A stretch of 64,000 nucleotides of DNA, taken from Kitasatospora sp. SUK 42 (GTDB lineage Bacteria; Actinomycetota; Actinomycetes; Streptomycetales; Streptomycetaceae). Below the pieces are notes generated by a model that saw nothing but the letters and a program-made list of their open reading frames with translations, ran no database searches and had not been told where the DNA came from. Shown here one piece after another: positions 51,740 through 62,465 of the stretch; position 1 is the stretch's first letter; each line of letters starts with the position of its first letter. A program made the position numbers and the translations under genes. The stretch is taken from positions 2,122,186 to 2,186,185 of the forward strand of contig NZ_LFMD02000002.1 of NCBI RefSeq assembly GCF_015776785.2. The letters run 5' to 3'.

Positions 51740-52654
51740 ATGACAGGGGCACTGAACGGTCGGACCGCCCTGGTCGCGGGAGCGACCAGGGGCGCGGGGC
51801 GGGGGATCGCGGTCGAGCTCGGCGCGGCGGGCGCGACGGTGTACGTGACCGGGCGCACCACCCGGGAGCAGCGCTCGGAGTACGACCGCCCCGAGACGAT
51901 CGAGGACACCGCCGAGCTGGTCACCGCGGCGGGTGGCCGGGGCATCGCGGTGCCGACCGACCACCTGGTGCCGTCCCAGGTGGCCGCCCTGGTGGCGCGG
52001 ATCGAGGCCGAGCAGGGCCGGCTGGACGTCCTGGTGAACGACATCTGGGGCGGAGAGAAGCTGTTCGGCTGGGACACCCCGGTCTGGGAGCACGACCTGG
52101 ACGACGGTCTGCGGCTGCTCCGCCTGGCGGTGGAGACGCACGCGATCACCAGCCACCACGCCCTGCCGCTGCTGCTCCGGAACCCGGGCGGCCTGGTGGT
52201 GGAGATGACGGACGGCACGGAGGAGTACAACCGCGCCAGGTACCGCAACTCCTTCTTCTACGACCTGGCCAAGGCCTCGGTGCTGCGGATGGCCTTCTCC
52301 CTCGGCCACGAGCTGGGTTCGCGCGGCGCCACCGCCGTGGCGCTCACCCCCGGCTGGATGCGCTCGGAGATCATGCTGGAGCACTTCGGCGTGACCGAGG
52401 AGAACTGGCGCGACGCGCTGGCCCAGGAGCCGCACTTCGGCATCTCGGAGACCCCGTACTTCGTCGGCCGGGCGGTCGCCGCGCTGGCCGCCGACCCCGA
52501 GGTCGCCCGCTGGAACGGCCAGTCGCTCTCCAGCGGACAGCTCGCCGTGGAGTACGGCTTCACCGACCGGGACGGCAGCCGGCCGGACAGCTGGCGCTAC
52601 CTGGTCGAGGTGCAGGAGGCGGGCAAGCCGGCCGCGCCGGAGTCCTACCGCTGA
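51740..52654 (+). CDS. Short-chain dehydrogenase/reductase
   Basis: This 304-residue SDR has the nucleotide site VAGATRGAGRGIAVEL, an Arg pair region (VTGRTTREQ) favouring NADP, VNDIWGGEKLF in place of the usual NNAG, and the Tyr/Lys pair FYDLAKAS. The Asn-Asp-Ile-Trp-Gly variant and longer tail are typical of one streptomycete SDR subgroup of unknown substrate. ATG 51740 follows GGGAGG. It stands alone. Confidence 0.9.
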   Translation: MTGALNGRTALVAGATRGAGRGIAVELGAAGATVYVTGRTTREQRSEYDRPETIEDTAELVTAAGGRGIAVPTDHLVPSQVAALVARIEAEQGRLDVLVNDIWGGEKLFGWDTPVWEHDLDDGLRLLRLAVETHAITSHHALPLLLRNPGGLVVEMTDGTEEYNRARYRNSFFYDLAKASVLRMAFSLGHELGSRGATAVALTPGWMRSEIMLEHFGVTEENWRDALAQEPHFGISETPYFVGRAVAALAADPEVARWNGQSLSSGQLAVEYGFTDRDGSRPDSWRYLVEVQEAGKPAAPESYR

Positions 52655-52763
52655 TCCACCCGGGAGCACCCGGGCCTCACCGCTGGGCCCGTCGCGCTGA
52701 AACCCCGGCCGGCGGCGGCGCGTTCACCACCTGCGAACGGAACTCCTTTCCCTTCTCAGCGTA

Positions 52764-52793
52764 TTGACCGCGCCGTCGCCGACTCCCAATAAT
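52764..52793 (+). promoter_or_regulatory. Promoter for the DUF885 gene
   Basis: TTGACC (52764-52769) and AATAAT (52788-52793) are separated by 18 bp, a good match to a vegetative sigma-factor promoter. The DUF885 gene starts 75 bp downstream. Confidence 0.6.
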
Positions 52794-52867
52794 CGGCCCG
52801 ATCGGGGCGCCCCAGGGAACCCGTGTCGCACGTGTCGCACTGACCCCACCGGACCCGGGAGCGACCC

Positions 52868-54619
52868 ATGAACGACCAGCCGACCAGCCCGTCGACCGAC
52901 CACCCCCACCTCCGTCCTGACTCCCACCCCGACTCCAACACCGACTCCCACGCCGACTCCCACCAGGCCGAACTCGCCTCCCTCGCCGAGGAGTTCTTCG
53001 CCGCCGAGAACCGCCACAACCCCTTCGAAGCCAGCCTCAGCGGAGTCGAGGGCTACGCCCACGAGGTGCCCGACCCGTCCCGCGCGGCCGCGCTGCGCCA
53101 CCGCGAGGCGCTCCGGGGTTTCGGGGCGCGGCTGGCGGCGATCCCCCTGGACGGACTGACCGGCGAGGACCGCATCACCCACCGGGTGCTCGCCCGCCTG
53201 ATCGACAACGGCACCGGCCTGATCACCCACGGACTGGCCGACTTCAGCGTCTCCGCGACCATCGTCGCCCCGCACAACGAGGTGTTCACCTCGCTCGCGA
53301 TGACCACCGTCGACCAGGAGGGCGCCGACGCCTACCTGGAGCGGCTGGCCGCCCTGCCCGGCTACTTCGACGCCGCCCTGCGGCGCGCCGTGGAGGCCGC
53401 CGCCGAGGGCCGCCGCCCGCTGCGCAGCGGGGTGGACGCCGCCGTCACCCAGCTGGACGGCTACCTCGCCGCCGGCCCGGCCGCGGACCAGCTGCTGCGC
53501 CCGCTCCAGGGCCGCCGGGAGTTCGAGCGGGCCCGGGCGATCGTGCGCGACGGCGTCCGGCCGGCGGTGGCCCGCTACCGGGGCGGACTCGCCCAGCAGC
53601 TGGCACCGGGCGCCCGCCCGGACGAGGAGGCCGGCGTCTGCCACGTGCCCGGCGGCGCCGAGGGCTACGCCGACGCCGTCTCCCGCTTCACCCGGCCCGG
53701 GCTCAGCCCGGAGGAGGTGCACCGGACCGGCCTGGACGCGGTGGCGGCGCTGCGCGAGGAGTTCGCCGAGCTCGGCGGCAAGGTGCTCGGCCTCTCCGGT
53801 ACCGACGCCGTCCTGACCGCGCTGCGCGAGGACCGCTCGCTGCGCTTCGGCAGCGCGGCCGAGATCATCGCCCTGGTGGACGACGCCCTGGAGCGCGCCC
53901 GCCGCGCCTCGGCCGACTGGTTCCACCCGTACCCGATCGCCGACTGCGTGATCAGGGAGATCGACCCGATCGAGGCGGAGACCGCGCCGCTGGCCTACTA
54001 CCAGCCGCCGGGCCCGGGCGGGCTGCCCGGCACGCACTGGATCAACACGCTGCGCCCGGAGAGCCGGTTCAGCTACGAGTACGAGGCGATCGCGTTCCAC
54101 GAGAGCGTGCCCGGCCACCACCTCCAGATCGCCGTCGCACAGACCCTGCACCACCTGCCGGAGTTCCGGCAGAAGCCGAGCGGCCAGCTGACCGCCCACG
54201 TCGAGGGCTGGGGCCTGTACACCGAGCGGCTGGCGGACGAGATGGGCCTGTACGGCTCGGAGCTGTCCCGCCTCGGCATGCTGTCGATGGACGCGCTGCG
54301 GGCGGTGCGCCTGGTGGTGGACACCGGGCTGCACCAGTACGGCTGGTCCCGGGAGCGGGCGATGGCCTTCATGCGGGAGAACACCGCCACGCCCGAGGCC
54401 AACGTCCGCAACGAGATCGACCGCTACATCGCCTGGCCGGGCCAGGCCACCGCCTACCTGATCGGGCGGCGGGAGATCGTCCGGCACCGCGAGCGGGCGC
54501 GGGCCGCGCTCGGCGGGCGCTTCGACGTCCGGGAGTTCCACCACCAGCTGATCGGGCACGGCAGCCTGCCGCTGGGGGTGCTGGACGACCTGATCACCGA
54601 CTGGATCGCGGCGGGGTAG
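52868..54619 (+). CDS. DUF885 family putative metallopeptidase
   Basis: This 583-residue protein belongs to DUF885, a group related to zinc peptidases. The probable metal site HESVPGHHLQ (HExxxH type) lies near residue 415, and VEGWGLYTERLADEMG, the second conserved element, follows. No signal peptide is seen; the first 40 residues are a Ser/Asp/His/Pro-rich leader (DSHPDSNTDSHADSHQ) that may be disordered. ATG 52868 is preceded by GGGAGCG. It is probably a cytoplasmic peptidase of unknown substrate. Confidence 0.88.
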   Translation: MNDQPTSPSTDHPHLRPDSHPDSNTDSHADSHQAELASLAEEFFAAENRHNPFEASLSGVEGYAHEVPDPSRAAALRHREALRGFGARLAAIPLDGLTGEDRITHRVLARLIDNGTGLITHGLADFSVSATIVAPHNEVFTSLAMTTVDQEGADAYLERLAALPGYFDAALRRAVEAAAEGRRPLRSGVDAAVTQLDGYLAAGPAADQLLRPLQGRREFERARAIVRDGVRPAVARYRGGLAQQLAPGARPDEEAGVCHVPGGAEGYADAVSRFTRPGLSPEEVHRTGLDAVAALREEFAELGGKVLGLSGTDAVLTALREDRSLRFGSAAEIIALVDDALERARRASADWFHPYPIADCVIREIDPIEAETAPLAYYQPPGPGGLPGTHWINTLRPESRFSYEYEAIAFHESVPGHHLQIAVAQTLHHLPEFRQKPSGQLTAHVEGWGLYTERLADEMGLYGSELSRLGMLSMDALRAVRLVVDTGLHQYGWSRERAMAFMRENTATPEANVRNEIDRYIAWPGQATAYLIGRREIVRHRERARAALGGRFDVREFHHQLIGHGSLPLGVLDDLITDWIAAG

Positions 54620-54629
54620 CCGCGGGCCC

Positions 54630-54650
54630 GGCCGCCCGCGGCGGGCGGCC
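54630..54650 (+). terminator. Terminator of the DUF885 gene
   Basis: A perfect 9-bp inverted repeat (54630-54638 with 54642-54650) and a 3-nt loop lie 11 bp after the stop codon. Confidence 0.7.
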
Positions 54651-54675
54651 CGGCTCGGCTCGGCTCGGCTCGGCT
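54651..54675. repeat. Five-base tandem repeat
   Basis: The unit CGGCT is repeated about five times directly after the terminator hairpin. The rest of the 312-bp gap to the lipoprotein gene shows a -10-like TAGTGT at 54855-54860 and no gene. Confidence 0.7.
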
Positions 54676-54931
54676 TCAGGCTCGGCCCGGCTCCTTCAGG
54701 CTCCGTTCGACCACGGATCCTTCATGATGCCGACAGGCACGGAACCCGCCGCGACCCCGGCGGGTGACGTGCCGTCGCGGAAACGATTCCGCGCGCCCGT
54801 GACGGTCCTCCAGCGCCCGGACGTGGCGTCACCCTTTCGGCCCCCTCGACGCGGTAGTGTCCGCTGGCGCGGCCACCGGTGCACACCGCCGGCCGGCCGC
54901 CCGTCCCATCGCAACGACCTGGAGGAACCCC

Positions 54932-55672
54932 GTGCCGGCTCCCGTCCGAGGTGCCCTGGCCATAGCCGCGGCCGTCCTGCTCGCCGCAGCCGCAGGCTGC
55001 TCGTCCGGCGGCGGCCACACCACCGCCAAGGACGGCGGCCACGCCAAGGAGTCCGCCCACGGCTCCACCCCGGCCGCCGCCGGCGACGCCGCCCAGCCCG
55101 TCCCGGCCGCGATCGTCACCGGGCCCGGCCCGAAGAGCTCGTACGACGCCCAGCCGCAGCCCGCGCCGGGCAGTTGCCACTACCGCTACACCGCGGACAA
55201 GCAGCCGCTGCCCGACCCGAACTGCACCCCGGGGGCGATCAGCCCGGCGGTCAACCAGGGCAACATCAACGACACCATCTGCAAGCCGGGCGGCTACACC
55301 TCGACCATCCGCCCGCCGGTGAACATCACCGGCAAGGAGAAGACCGAGAACGCCAAGTCCTACGGCTACACCGGCCCGATGGGCGACGCCGAGTACGACC
55401 ACCTGATCAGCCTCCAGCTCGGCGGCGACCCCAACGACCCGCGCAACCTGTGGGTCCAGCCGCCCTCCCCCGGGCACGTTCCGGGCAAGGGCCCGAACAA
55501 CCCGAAGGACTCGGTGGAGACCCACCTGCACACCGCGATCTGCAAGGGGCAGGTCACCCTGACCGCGGCCCAGCAGGCGATCGCCACCGACTGGACCACG
55601 GCGGAGGCCAAGCTCGGCATCGCCAAGGGCGGCGTCACGCCCAGCACGGAGCCGGACGCCGACGGGGACTGA
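54932..55672 (+). CDS. Lipoprotein with degenerate HNH-like motif
   Basis: This 246-residue secreted lipoprotein starts at GTG 54932 behind GGAGG. A signal peptide ends in the lipobox LAAAAGC near residue 22. A Gly/His/Ala-rich linker follows, and then a domain with several cysteines (GSCHYRY, PNCTPG, TICKPGG, AICKGQ). YDHLISLQLGGDPNDPRNLW resembles the His-Asn core of HNH-type nucleases, known from other actinobacterial proteins with the DHLIPLELGG sequence. Whether it cuts nucleic acid is uncertain; it should sit on the outer face of the membrane. Confidence 0.8.
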   Translation: MPAPVRGALAIAAAVLLAAAAGCSSGGGHTTAKDGGHAKESAHGSTPAAAGDAAQPVPAAIVTGPGPKSSYDAQPQPAPGSCHYRYTADKQPLPDPNCTPGAISPAVNQGNINDTICKPGGYTSTIRPPVNITGKEKTENAKSYGYTGPMGDAEYDHLISLQLGGDPNDPRNLWVQPPSPGHVPGKGPNNPKDSVETHLHTAICKGQVTLTAAQQAIATDWTTAEAKLGIAKGGVTPSTEPDADGD

Positions 55673-55705
55673 CGGACCGCCACCCGGGGGGTCGTCTCCC
55701 CGGCC

Positions 55706-57010
55706 TCAGCGGGCGAGCGACTCCACCAGCCCGGCGATGGTGTCGAACGGCCGGTACTCCGCGAACTCCGCGCCCAGCGCGCGGGCCCGCTCGCGGAACC
55801 GGCCCTCGCCGAGCACCTGCTCGACCGCCCAGCCGACCGCCTCCGGCGCCGGGCGGCCCGTACGCAGGTCGAGCCCCGTGCCCGACCACTGCACCCGGGC
55901 CGCCACCTCCGGCTTGTCCTCGCTCACCCCGGCGACCACCACCGGCACCCCGTACCGCAGCGCGGTCTGCACCCCGCCGTAGCCGCCGTTGCTGACCAGC
56001 GCGTCGGTGTGCGGCAGCAGCCGCTCGAACGGGACGTGGTCCACGGCGCGCACGTTGTCCGGCAGTCGGCCGCCCATCAGCCCGGCCAGCACCTGCGGCC
56101 CGTCCGGGCGCCCGGTGGCGGCCACCACCAGCACGTCCCGCTCGGCCAGGGCGGCGACGGTCGGCGCGATCAGCTCCCCGAGGTCGGTGTTGGCCAGCGT
56201 CCCCTGGGTCACCACCACGACCGGCCGCTCGCCGGTCGCCTCGCCCCACCACGACGGCAGCGGCCGCTCCCCGCCGACGGCGCCGGGCAGCGCGCCGATC
56301 AGCCGGTACGAGGCGGGCGCGTCGCTGCGCGGGTACTCGAAGCCCGGCACGGTCAGCTGCACGAACACGTCCGGCACCGCCACCACGGCCCGTCCGCGCG
56401 GCCCCTCCGGCAACCGGACGCCCGCCTCGGCGAACACCCTCTCCGCGTACCGCTGCAACGGCTCGCCACGCCGGTCCAGCTCCTCCTGGAGGGCCCGGTT
56501 GCGGGCCCTGCCCTCCTCCCCCGGCATCGGCGGCAGCCCCAGCCCGAACGGAGCGGTGTCCGCGCTCGGAAGCATCGACGGTGTGACCCCGACACCGATC
56601 AGCGCCGGACGCTCCCCCTTCGGCCGGCCCAGCGCCAGCGCCAGCGCGCCCTGCAGGAAGGCGTCCGCGATCACGGTCTCGGCCGGGAACTCCGCCAGCA
56701 CCGCGAGCAGCGCCCGGTACTGGTGCGGGACGGGGTCGAGGAACACCCGCCGCACGTCGAAGGCGATCCGCTCCGGCCCGGGCGGCAGCTCCGACCGCCC
56801 CGGGAAGCTCGCGTCGAGGTCACGGTCGTCGAAGTCGGCCTCGGCCGGCAGCGCGACGAACCGCGCCCCCGCCCGCGCGGCCGCCCCGGCGAACCGCGCG
56901 CCCCCGAGGAACACCACCTCGTGCCCCCGGGCGGCGAGGTCGGCGGAGATGGCCAGCAGCGGGCCGGTGTGCCCGAGCGCGGGCATGGCGGTGGTGATGA
57001 TCCTGGACAG
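55706..57010 (-). CDS. Family 1 glycosyltransferase (macrolide-glycosyltransferase-like)
   Basis: This roughly 434-residue GT-B enzyme transfers sugar from a nucleotide donor to a small molecule. ITTAMPALGHTGPLLAIS is the N-terminal acceptor-domain start, and DHVPFERLLPHTDALVSNGG with the following GGVQTALRYGVP is the donor-binding signature of MGT/YjiC-type enzymes. These often glycosylate and inactivate macrolides or flavonoids. The start is unclear: a CTG at 57010 has AGGAG 7 nt upstream and fits the fold; an in-frame ATG lies at 57082. No other sugar genes are near, so self-protection or xenobiotic detoxification fits better than biosynthesis (inference). Confidence 0.87.
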   Translation of the reverse strand: MSRIITTAMPALGHTGPLLAISADLAARGHEVVFLGGARFAGAAARAGARFVALPAEADFDDRDLDASFPGRSELPPGPERIAFDVRRVFLDPVPHQYRALLAVLAEFPAETVIADAFLQGALALALGRPKGERPALIGVGVTPSMLPSADTAPFGLGLPPMPGEEGRARNRALQEELDRRGEPLQRYAERVFAEAGVRLPEGPRGRAVVAVPDVFVQLTVPGFEYPRSDAPASYRLIGALPGAVGGERPLPSWWGEATGERPVVVVTQGTLANTDLGELIAPTVAALAERDVLVVAATGRPDGPQVLAGLMGGRLPDNVRAVDHVPFERLLPHTDALVSNGGYGGVQTALRYGVPVVVAGVSEDKPEVAARVQWSGTGLDLRTGRPAPEAVGWAVEQVLGEGRFRERARALGAEFAEYRPFDTIAGLVESLAR

Positions 57011-57123
57011 CGGAGGCTCCTGAAATCGAACGTGGTGCGTTGTCGGGCCGACGGTAGGCAGCGGCGATAGACAAACGATCAACGGATCAACGGATCACCT
57101 GCCCGGCTGTCCTGCTGTCCCGC

Positions 57124-57372
57124 TCAGGAACGGACGGCCCCCGGCACCGGCCCCTCTGTCAGACGCCGCACCAGGTCCAGCAGTTCGGGCACCCGCAGCA
57201 TCCGCTCCCCGAACCCCGGCAGCGGCACGTGCAGCGGTTCGCTCCAGCGCCGGGGGATCGCCGCCAGGCCGTAGCGGGCACCGGCGGGGCCGAACCCCTA
57301 CGGGGCGCCGAGGGCGTCGCCCACGGCCTACCCGAGGACGGCCCCGGCGGCCCGGGCGTAGCGGTCCGTCAC
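57124..57372 (-). pseudogene. Remnant of an ADP-ribosylglycohydrolase gene
   Basis: On the minus strand, the frame from GTG 57372 reads [53 protein letters not shown] and on to TGA 57124. The start matches the N-terminus of ADP-ribosylglycohydrolases (GAVLG.AVGDALGAP..FGPAG) and the rest matches their extreme C-terminus (RYG.AIP.RW...LH). So about 250 internal codons are deleted and two in-frame stops are present. The first codon overlaps the nadE stop (GTGA), so it was once the next gene of the nadE operon. Confidence 0.8.
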
Positions 57373-58220
57373 CGCTGGGTCCGCTCCTGCGACGGGGTGA
57401 CGGGCAGGCTGCGCTTGTGCTCGGTGCGGCGGTAGTGGCCGAGGACGGTGTGGAAGACGTCCTCGCTGACCGGCAGGCCCTCCAGGAAGTCGTCCAGGGC
57501 GTCGTACCGGACGCCGAGGGCCTCCTCGTCGGGGCGGCCGGGGGCGAGATTCTCCAGGTCCGCGGTGGGGACCTTCCCGACCAGGTCGGCGGGCGCGCCC
57601 AGGGCGGCGGCGACGGCGCGCACCTGGCGCTTCGTCAGGCCGGAGAGCGGCATCACGTCGGCCGCGCCGTCGCCGAACTTGGTGAAGAAGCCGACGGCCG
57701 CCTCTGCGGCGTGGTCAGTGCCGACGACCAGCCCGCCGTGGGCGCCCGCCGCCGCGTACTGGACCACCATCCGCTGGCGGGCCTTGACGTTGCCGCGCAC
57801 GAAGTCCTCGTGGGCGTGGTCGCTGAAGGTGAGCCCGGCGGCGAGGAGGGCTTCCAGGGCGGCGTCGGTCGCGGGCTTGATGTCGACGGTCAGCACCTCG
57901 TCGGCCCGGATGAAGTCGAGCGCGCGCTGGGCGTCCGCCTCGTCCGCCTGGACGCCGTAGGGCAGCCGCATCGCGGTGAAGGACACCTGGTGGCCCTCGG
58001 CGCGCAGCAGCTCGACGGCGAGCTGGCAGAGCCGCCCGGTGGTGGTGGAGTCGACGCCACCGCTGATGCCCAGCACCAGGCTGCGGGCACCCGAGGCCCG
58101 TACCTGGTCGGCCAGGAAGGCCACCCGGCGCTCGACCTCCTTCGCGGGGTCGGACACGGGGGCCACCCCGAGGGCGAGGGCGATCTCCCGCTGGACGTCG
58201 GCGGGCAGGCGTTCGGTCAT
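57369..58220 (-). CDS. nadE: NH3-dependent NAD+ synthetase
   Basis: This 283-residue enzyme makes NAD from deamido-NAD, ATP and ammonia. The ATP-pyrophosphatase P-loop is [17 protein letters not shown] near residue 50. [33 protein letters not shown] and [18 protein letters not shown] are all typical of the short, ammonia-dependent form without a glutaminase domain. It is a standard chromosomal gene. Its stop overlaps the GTG of a decayed ADP-ribosylglycohydrolase gene. Confidence 0.96.
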   Translation of the reverse strand: MTERLPADVQREIALALGVAPVSDPAKEVERRVAFLADQVRASGARSLVLGISGGVDSTTTGRLCQLAVELLRAEGHQVSFTAMRLPYGVQADEADAQRALDFIRADEVLTVDIKPATDAALEALLAAGLTFSDHAHEDFVRGNVKARQRMVVQYAAAGAHGGLVVGTDHAAEAAVGFFTKFGDGAADVMPLSGLTKRQVRAVAAALGAPADLVGKVPTADLENLAPGRPDEEALGVRYDALDDFLEGLPVSEDVFHTVLGHYRRTEHKRSLPVTPSQERTQR

Positions 58221-58326
58221 GGTCGACTCCGTAGTGCTCGGGCCATTCGCAGTGCTACAGGCCCATAGTGCCTGACCCCGTTCGAGCGCCTGCCCGCGGC
58301 CCGGGGTACGACGGTCAGGGCTCGGG

Positions 58327-60321
<1,995 letters not shown>

Positions 60322-60463
60322 CCACGCTCACCGCCTCTCGGGGCTTCCCCTCCATGGTCGGCCCGTCCGGGCCCGGACGGGAGGCCGAGCGGCGGGACCG
60401 GGGCGGGCGGCTGGGGCGGGACCGGGGGCGGGCGGCTGGGGCCGAGCGCTCACCGGGCCGCCC

Positions 60464-61402
60464 TTACGCCGTCCGCCGCGCCCGCAGCGCCCGTACCGCG
60501 CCCAGGGTCGCCGTGCCCGCGAGCACCGCGCACCCGGCCATCAGCGCCAGCAGCCTGGCCGGGGTGTCCACCTCCCCCGGCAGTCCGGCCAGCGACCACA
60601 CCGCCTCCCGCAGGCCACCGCTCACCGGCACGGCGAGCGCGGCCGCGAAGGCGGCGGCCCGGGCCGCGCCGGGCGGGCGCGGTGGCGCGGCGATCCGCAG
60701 CAGGGCGTCACACAGCAGGCAGAAGGCGAAGAATCCGCTGCCGAAGACGGTGAGCTCGGCCAGCGCGAGCAGCCCGCCGGGCCAGCCCTCGCCGACCGCC
60801 TGCCCGGTGACCACCAGTGCCCCGGCCAGCAGGCTCAGCGCGGCCGCGGCGGCCACCAGGTGGCGGCGCAGCAGTCGGGCGACGGCCCCGAGGTCGGCCA
60901 GCGGCGCGGCGAGCAGAACGAGGTCGTCCAGCCAGTCGCCGCCCGGCCGCCGCCGCTCCTCGGGCGGCAGCTCGCGGACGGCCCGCCGCAGCAGGGCCAG
61001 GCACCACAGCACGCCCGCGCCGAGCGGCAGCAGTGCGGCGATCAGCCAGGCCGTCCGGCCGTCCCACAGCTCGCGCTCCGCCCGCAGCACCGCCGCCGTC
61101 ACGTCGGTGGCGGCCGTGACCGCGACCATCGCGACGCCCAGTCGGGCCGCGCGCAGCAACTGGTCCACCCGGTACCCCGGCTGCGGCCCACCGCCCCGGC
61201 ACAGCCACGCCCGTACGGCCGACAGCCCGGCCAGCGCGGGCACCAGGAAGAGCGTGAACGACACCACCGCGTCGTACGGATCGGCCCGCCAGGGGCTCGC
61301 GGCCCGTAGCGGCCGAACCTGGGTGGTCACGTACGCGAAGGCGGTGAACCCCACCGCCAGCGCGAACGCGGCCCACAGCGCCCGGACCTGCGCCCTGCTC
61401 AT
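60464..61402 (-). CDS. Multi-spanning membrane protein, unknown
   Basis: This 312-residue protein has seven or eight hydrophobic segments with Arg-rich loops (RRAVRELPPEERRRPGGD). I do not recognise a family. Its ATG overlaps the stop of the 77-residue gene upstream (ATGA), so the two are translationally coupled. Together they are divergent from a PadR regulator gene and probably controlled by it. A transport, sensor or membrane-stress role is possible; such PadR-linked membrane proteins are often exporters or unknowns. Confidence 0.8.
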   Translation of the reverse strand: MSRAQVRALWAAFALAVGFTAFAYVTTQVRPLRAASPWRADPYDAVVSFTLFLVPALAGLSAVRAWLCRGGGPQPGYRVDQLLRAARLGVAMVAVTAATDVTAAVLRAERELWDGRTAWLIAALLPLGAGVLWCLALLRRAVRELPPEERRRPGGDWLDDLVLLAAPLADLGAVARLLRRHLVAAAAALSLLAGALVVTGQAVGEGWPGGLLALAELTVFGSGFFAFCLLCDALLRIAAPPRPPGAARAAAFAAALAVPVSGGLREAVWSLAGLPGEVDTPARLLALMAGCAVLAGTATLGAVRALRARRTA

Positions 61403-61632
61403 CGCGTTGCACCGCCCCGTGCGCTCCGTCCGCTCCGCGCCGGCACGTCCGGCGGCCAGGGCACCCCCGGCGCCACGTGCTCGACCAGCAGCCGTTCCGC
61501 CGGCAGGGCCCGGCCCAGCGCGTCCATCACCCCGATCGGCATCCGCCCGGCCGGCAACCCGACCACGACCAGCGCCGAAGCCACCGGCAGCCAACCCCAT
61601 CCGAGGGCCGCCGCACTCCCCTTGTCGACCAT
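61399..61632 (-). CDS. Small membrane-associated protein, unknown
   Basis: This 77-residue protein has one hydrophobic segment at about residues 8-28 (LGWGWLPVASALVVVGLPAG), and a soluble Pro/Arg-rich tail with VAPGVPWPPDVPARS. ATG 61632 has no ribosome site but lies seven bases after a TACTAT -10 box on the minus strand, so a leaderless start fits. Its stop overlaps the next gene. It is the first gene of a PadR-linked operon. Confidence 0.65.
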   Translation of the reverse strand: MVDKGSAAALGWGWLPVASALVVVGLPAGRMPIGVMDALGRALPAERLLVEHVAPGVPWPPDVPARSGRSARGGATR

Positions 61633-61640
61633 GAGTGAAA

Positions 61641-61703
61641 TAGTACATGCCGCGTAGTACTTGTCACGTAGTACCGGTCACGTAGTACTTGCCGCGGAGT
61701 ATC
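61641..61703. promoter_or_regulatory. 14-bp-period operator array between PadR and its target operon
   Basis: TAGTAC occurs at 61641, 61655, 61669 and 61683, spaced exactly 14 bp, and a fifth degenerate unit (GAGTATC) begins at 61697. The first unit overlaps a minus-strand TACTAT -10 box (61645-61640), with GTGACA 16 bp upstream as its -35, for the leaderless small gene. The array is thus placed to let PadR block that promoter. Four GTAC cores on one face and a half turn apart would allow cooperative binding. Confidence 0.72.
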
Positions 61704-61740
61704 GTGAACCGGGCACGGCGTGAATCGAGGGAGTGACCCC

Positions 61741-62049
61741 ATGCAGGCGTACGACGCCCAGACCCTGGTGCTCTGCGCACTGGCCGACGGACCGCTGCAC
61801 GGCTACGCGGTCAACACCGCGATCGAACGGCTGGTCGGCACCAGGCTCGGCCCCGGCAGCCTCTACGGGGCACTGAGCCGCCTGGAGGCCAAGCAGCTGA
61901 TCGAGCCCGCGGACGACGCCGGGGCGCAGCCGCGCCAGCGGCCCGTGCGGCTGACGCCGAAGGGGCGGGAGGTGCTGGAGCAGGAGCTGCGGTCGATGGC
62001 GAAGGTGGCCGCCGCCGGGCTGGCCAGCCTCAAGGTGAACCCGGCCTGA
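61741..62049 (+). CDS. PadR-family transcriptional regulator
   Basis: This 102-residue protein is a short PadR winged-helix regulator. DAQTLVLCALADGPLHGYAV is the conserved N-terminal helix-turn-helix start. LGPGSLYGALSRLEAKQLIE is the recognition helix region, and RPVRLTPKGREVLEQEL is the wing. ATG 61741 follows GAGGGAGTGA. It is divergent from a two-gene membrane operon with an operator array in between. Confidence 0.92.
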   Translation: MQAYDAQTLVLCALADGPLHGYAVNTAIERLVGTRLGPGSLYGALSRLEAKQLIEPADDAGAQPRQRPVRLTPKGREVLEQELRSMAKVAAAGLASLKVNPA

Positions 62050-62136
62050 TCCACCCCGGCCTCGACAACGACCATCGCCGGGGCAGCACTTGCCCGGGCC
62101 CGGACGGCCGAACCGGCCGTGCTCTGGAGTCGCGCC

Positions 62137-62344
62137 ATGACCGACGCGGAACAGCCGGCCGTACGAACGGCCTCGCAGGAACAGCACGACCAGCACGACC
62201 AGCAGGCCGGGCTGGAGCCGCGGGCCGGGGATGCCGACCGGAAGGCGGTGGCCGAGCGGCTGTGCGTCGCCACCGGGCCTGCTCCACTTCGTCGACCTCC
62301 ACCTCGACAGCGCCGCCTCGGCCGTGAGCGGGCACTGGAACTGA
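62137..62344 (+). pseudogene. Possible frameshifted small gene
   Basis: An open frame from ATG 62137 encodes a Gln/His/Asp-rich start followed by AGDADRKAVAERL, which resembles the opening of DUF1707-type proteins. It then turns Arg/Pro-rich and loses protein-like character. In the +1 frame the same DNA reads LLHFVDLHLDSAASAVSGHW and stops at 62344. This looks like a small gene broken by a single-base indel near 62275. Homology is too weak for a firm call. Confidence 0.3.
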
Positions 62345-62398
62345 CGGCCCCGGCCCTCGGGCCGGGACACGCCGCCGGCTGTCAGCCTTCAGTTGCCG

Positions 62399-62432
62399 GG
62401 CGCCTGGCGCCGACCCTCAGGCGCCAGGCGCC
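62399..62432 (-). terminator. Terminator of the DsbA-like gene
   Basis: A perfect 13-bp inverted repeat (62399-62411 with 62420-62432) with an 8-nt loop lies 33 bp past the stop codon. Each arm also contains its own GGCGCC palindromes. Confidence 0.75.
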
Positions 62433-62465
62433 GGCCGTTGGTCGCCGGCTGTCGGTCGTCGGTTC

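Noticed and set aside
54651..54675. Replication or integration site at the CGGCT repeats
   Set aside because: It is a simple 5-bp slippage repeat after a terminator with no other supporting elements.
61641..61703. CRISPR or satellite array
   Set aside because: The unit is only 14 bp with no unique spacers and lies over a promoter next to a PadR gene, so an operator array is the better reading.
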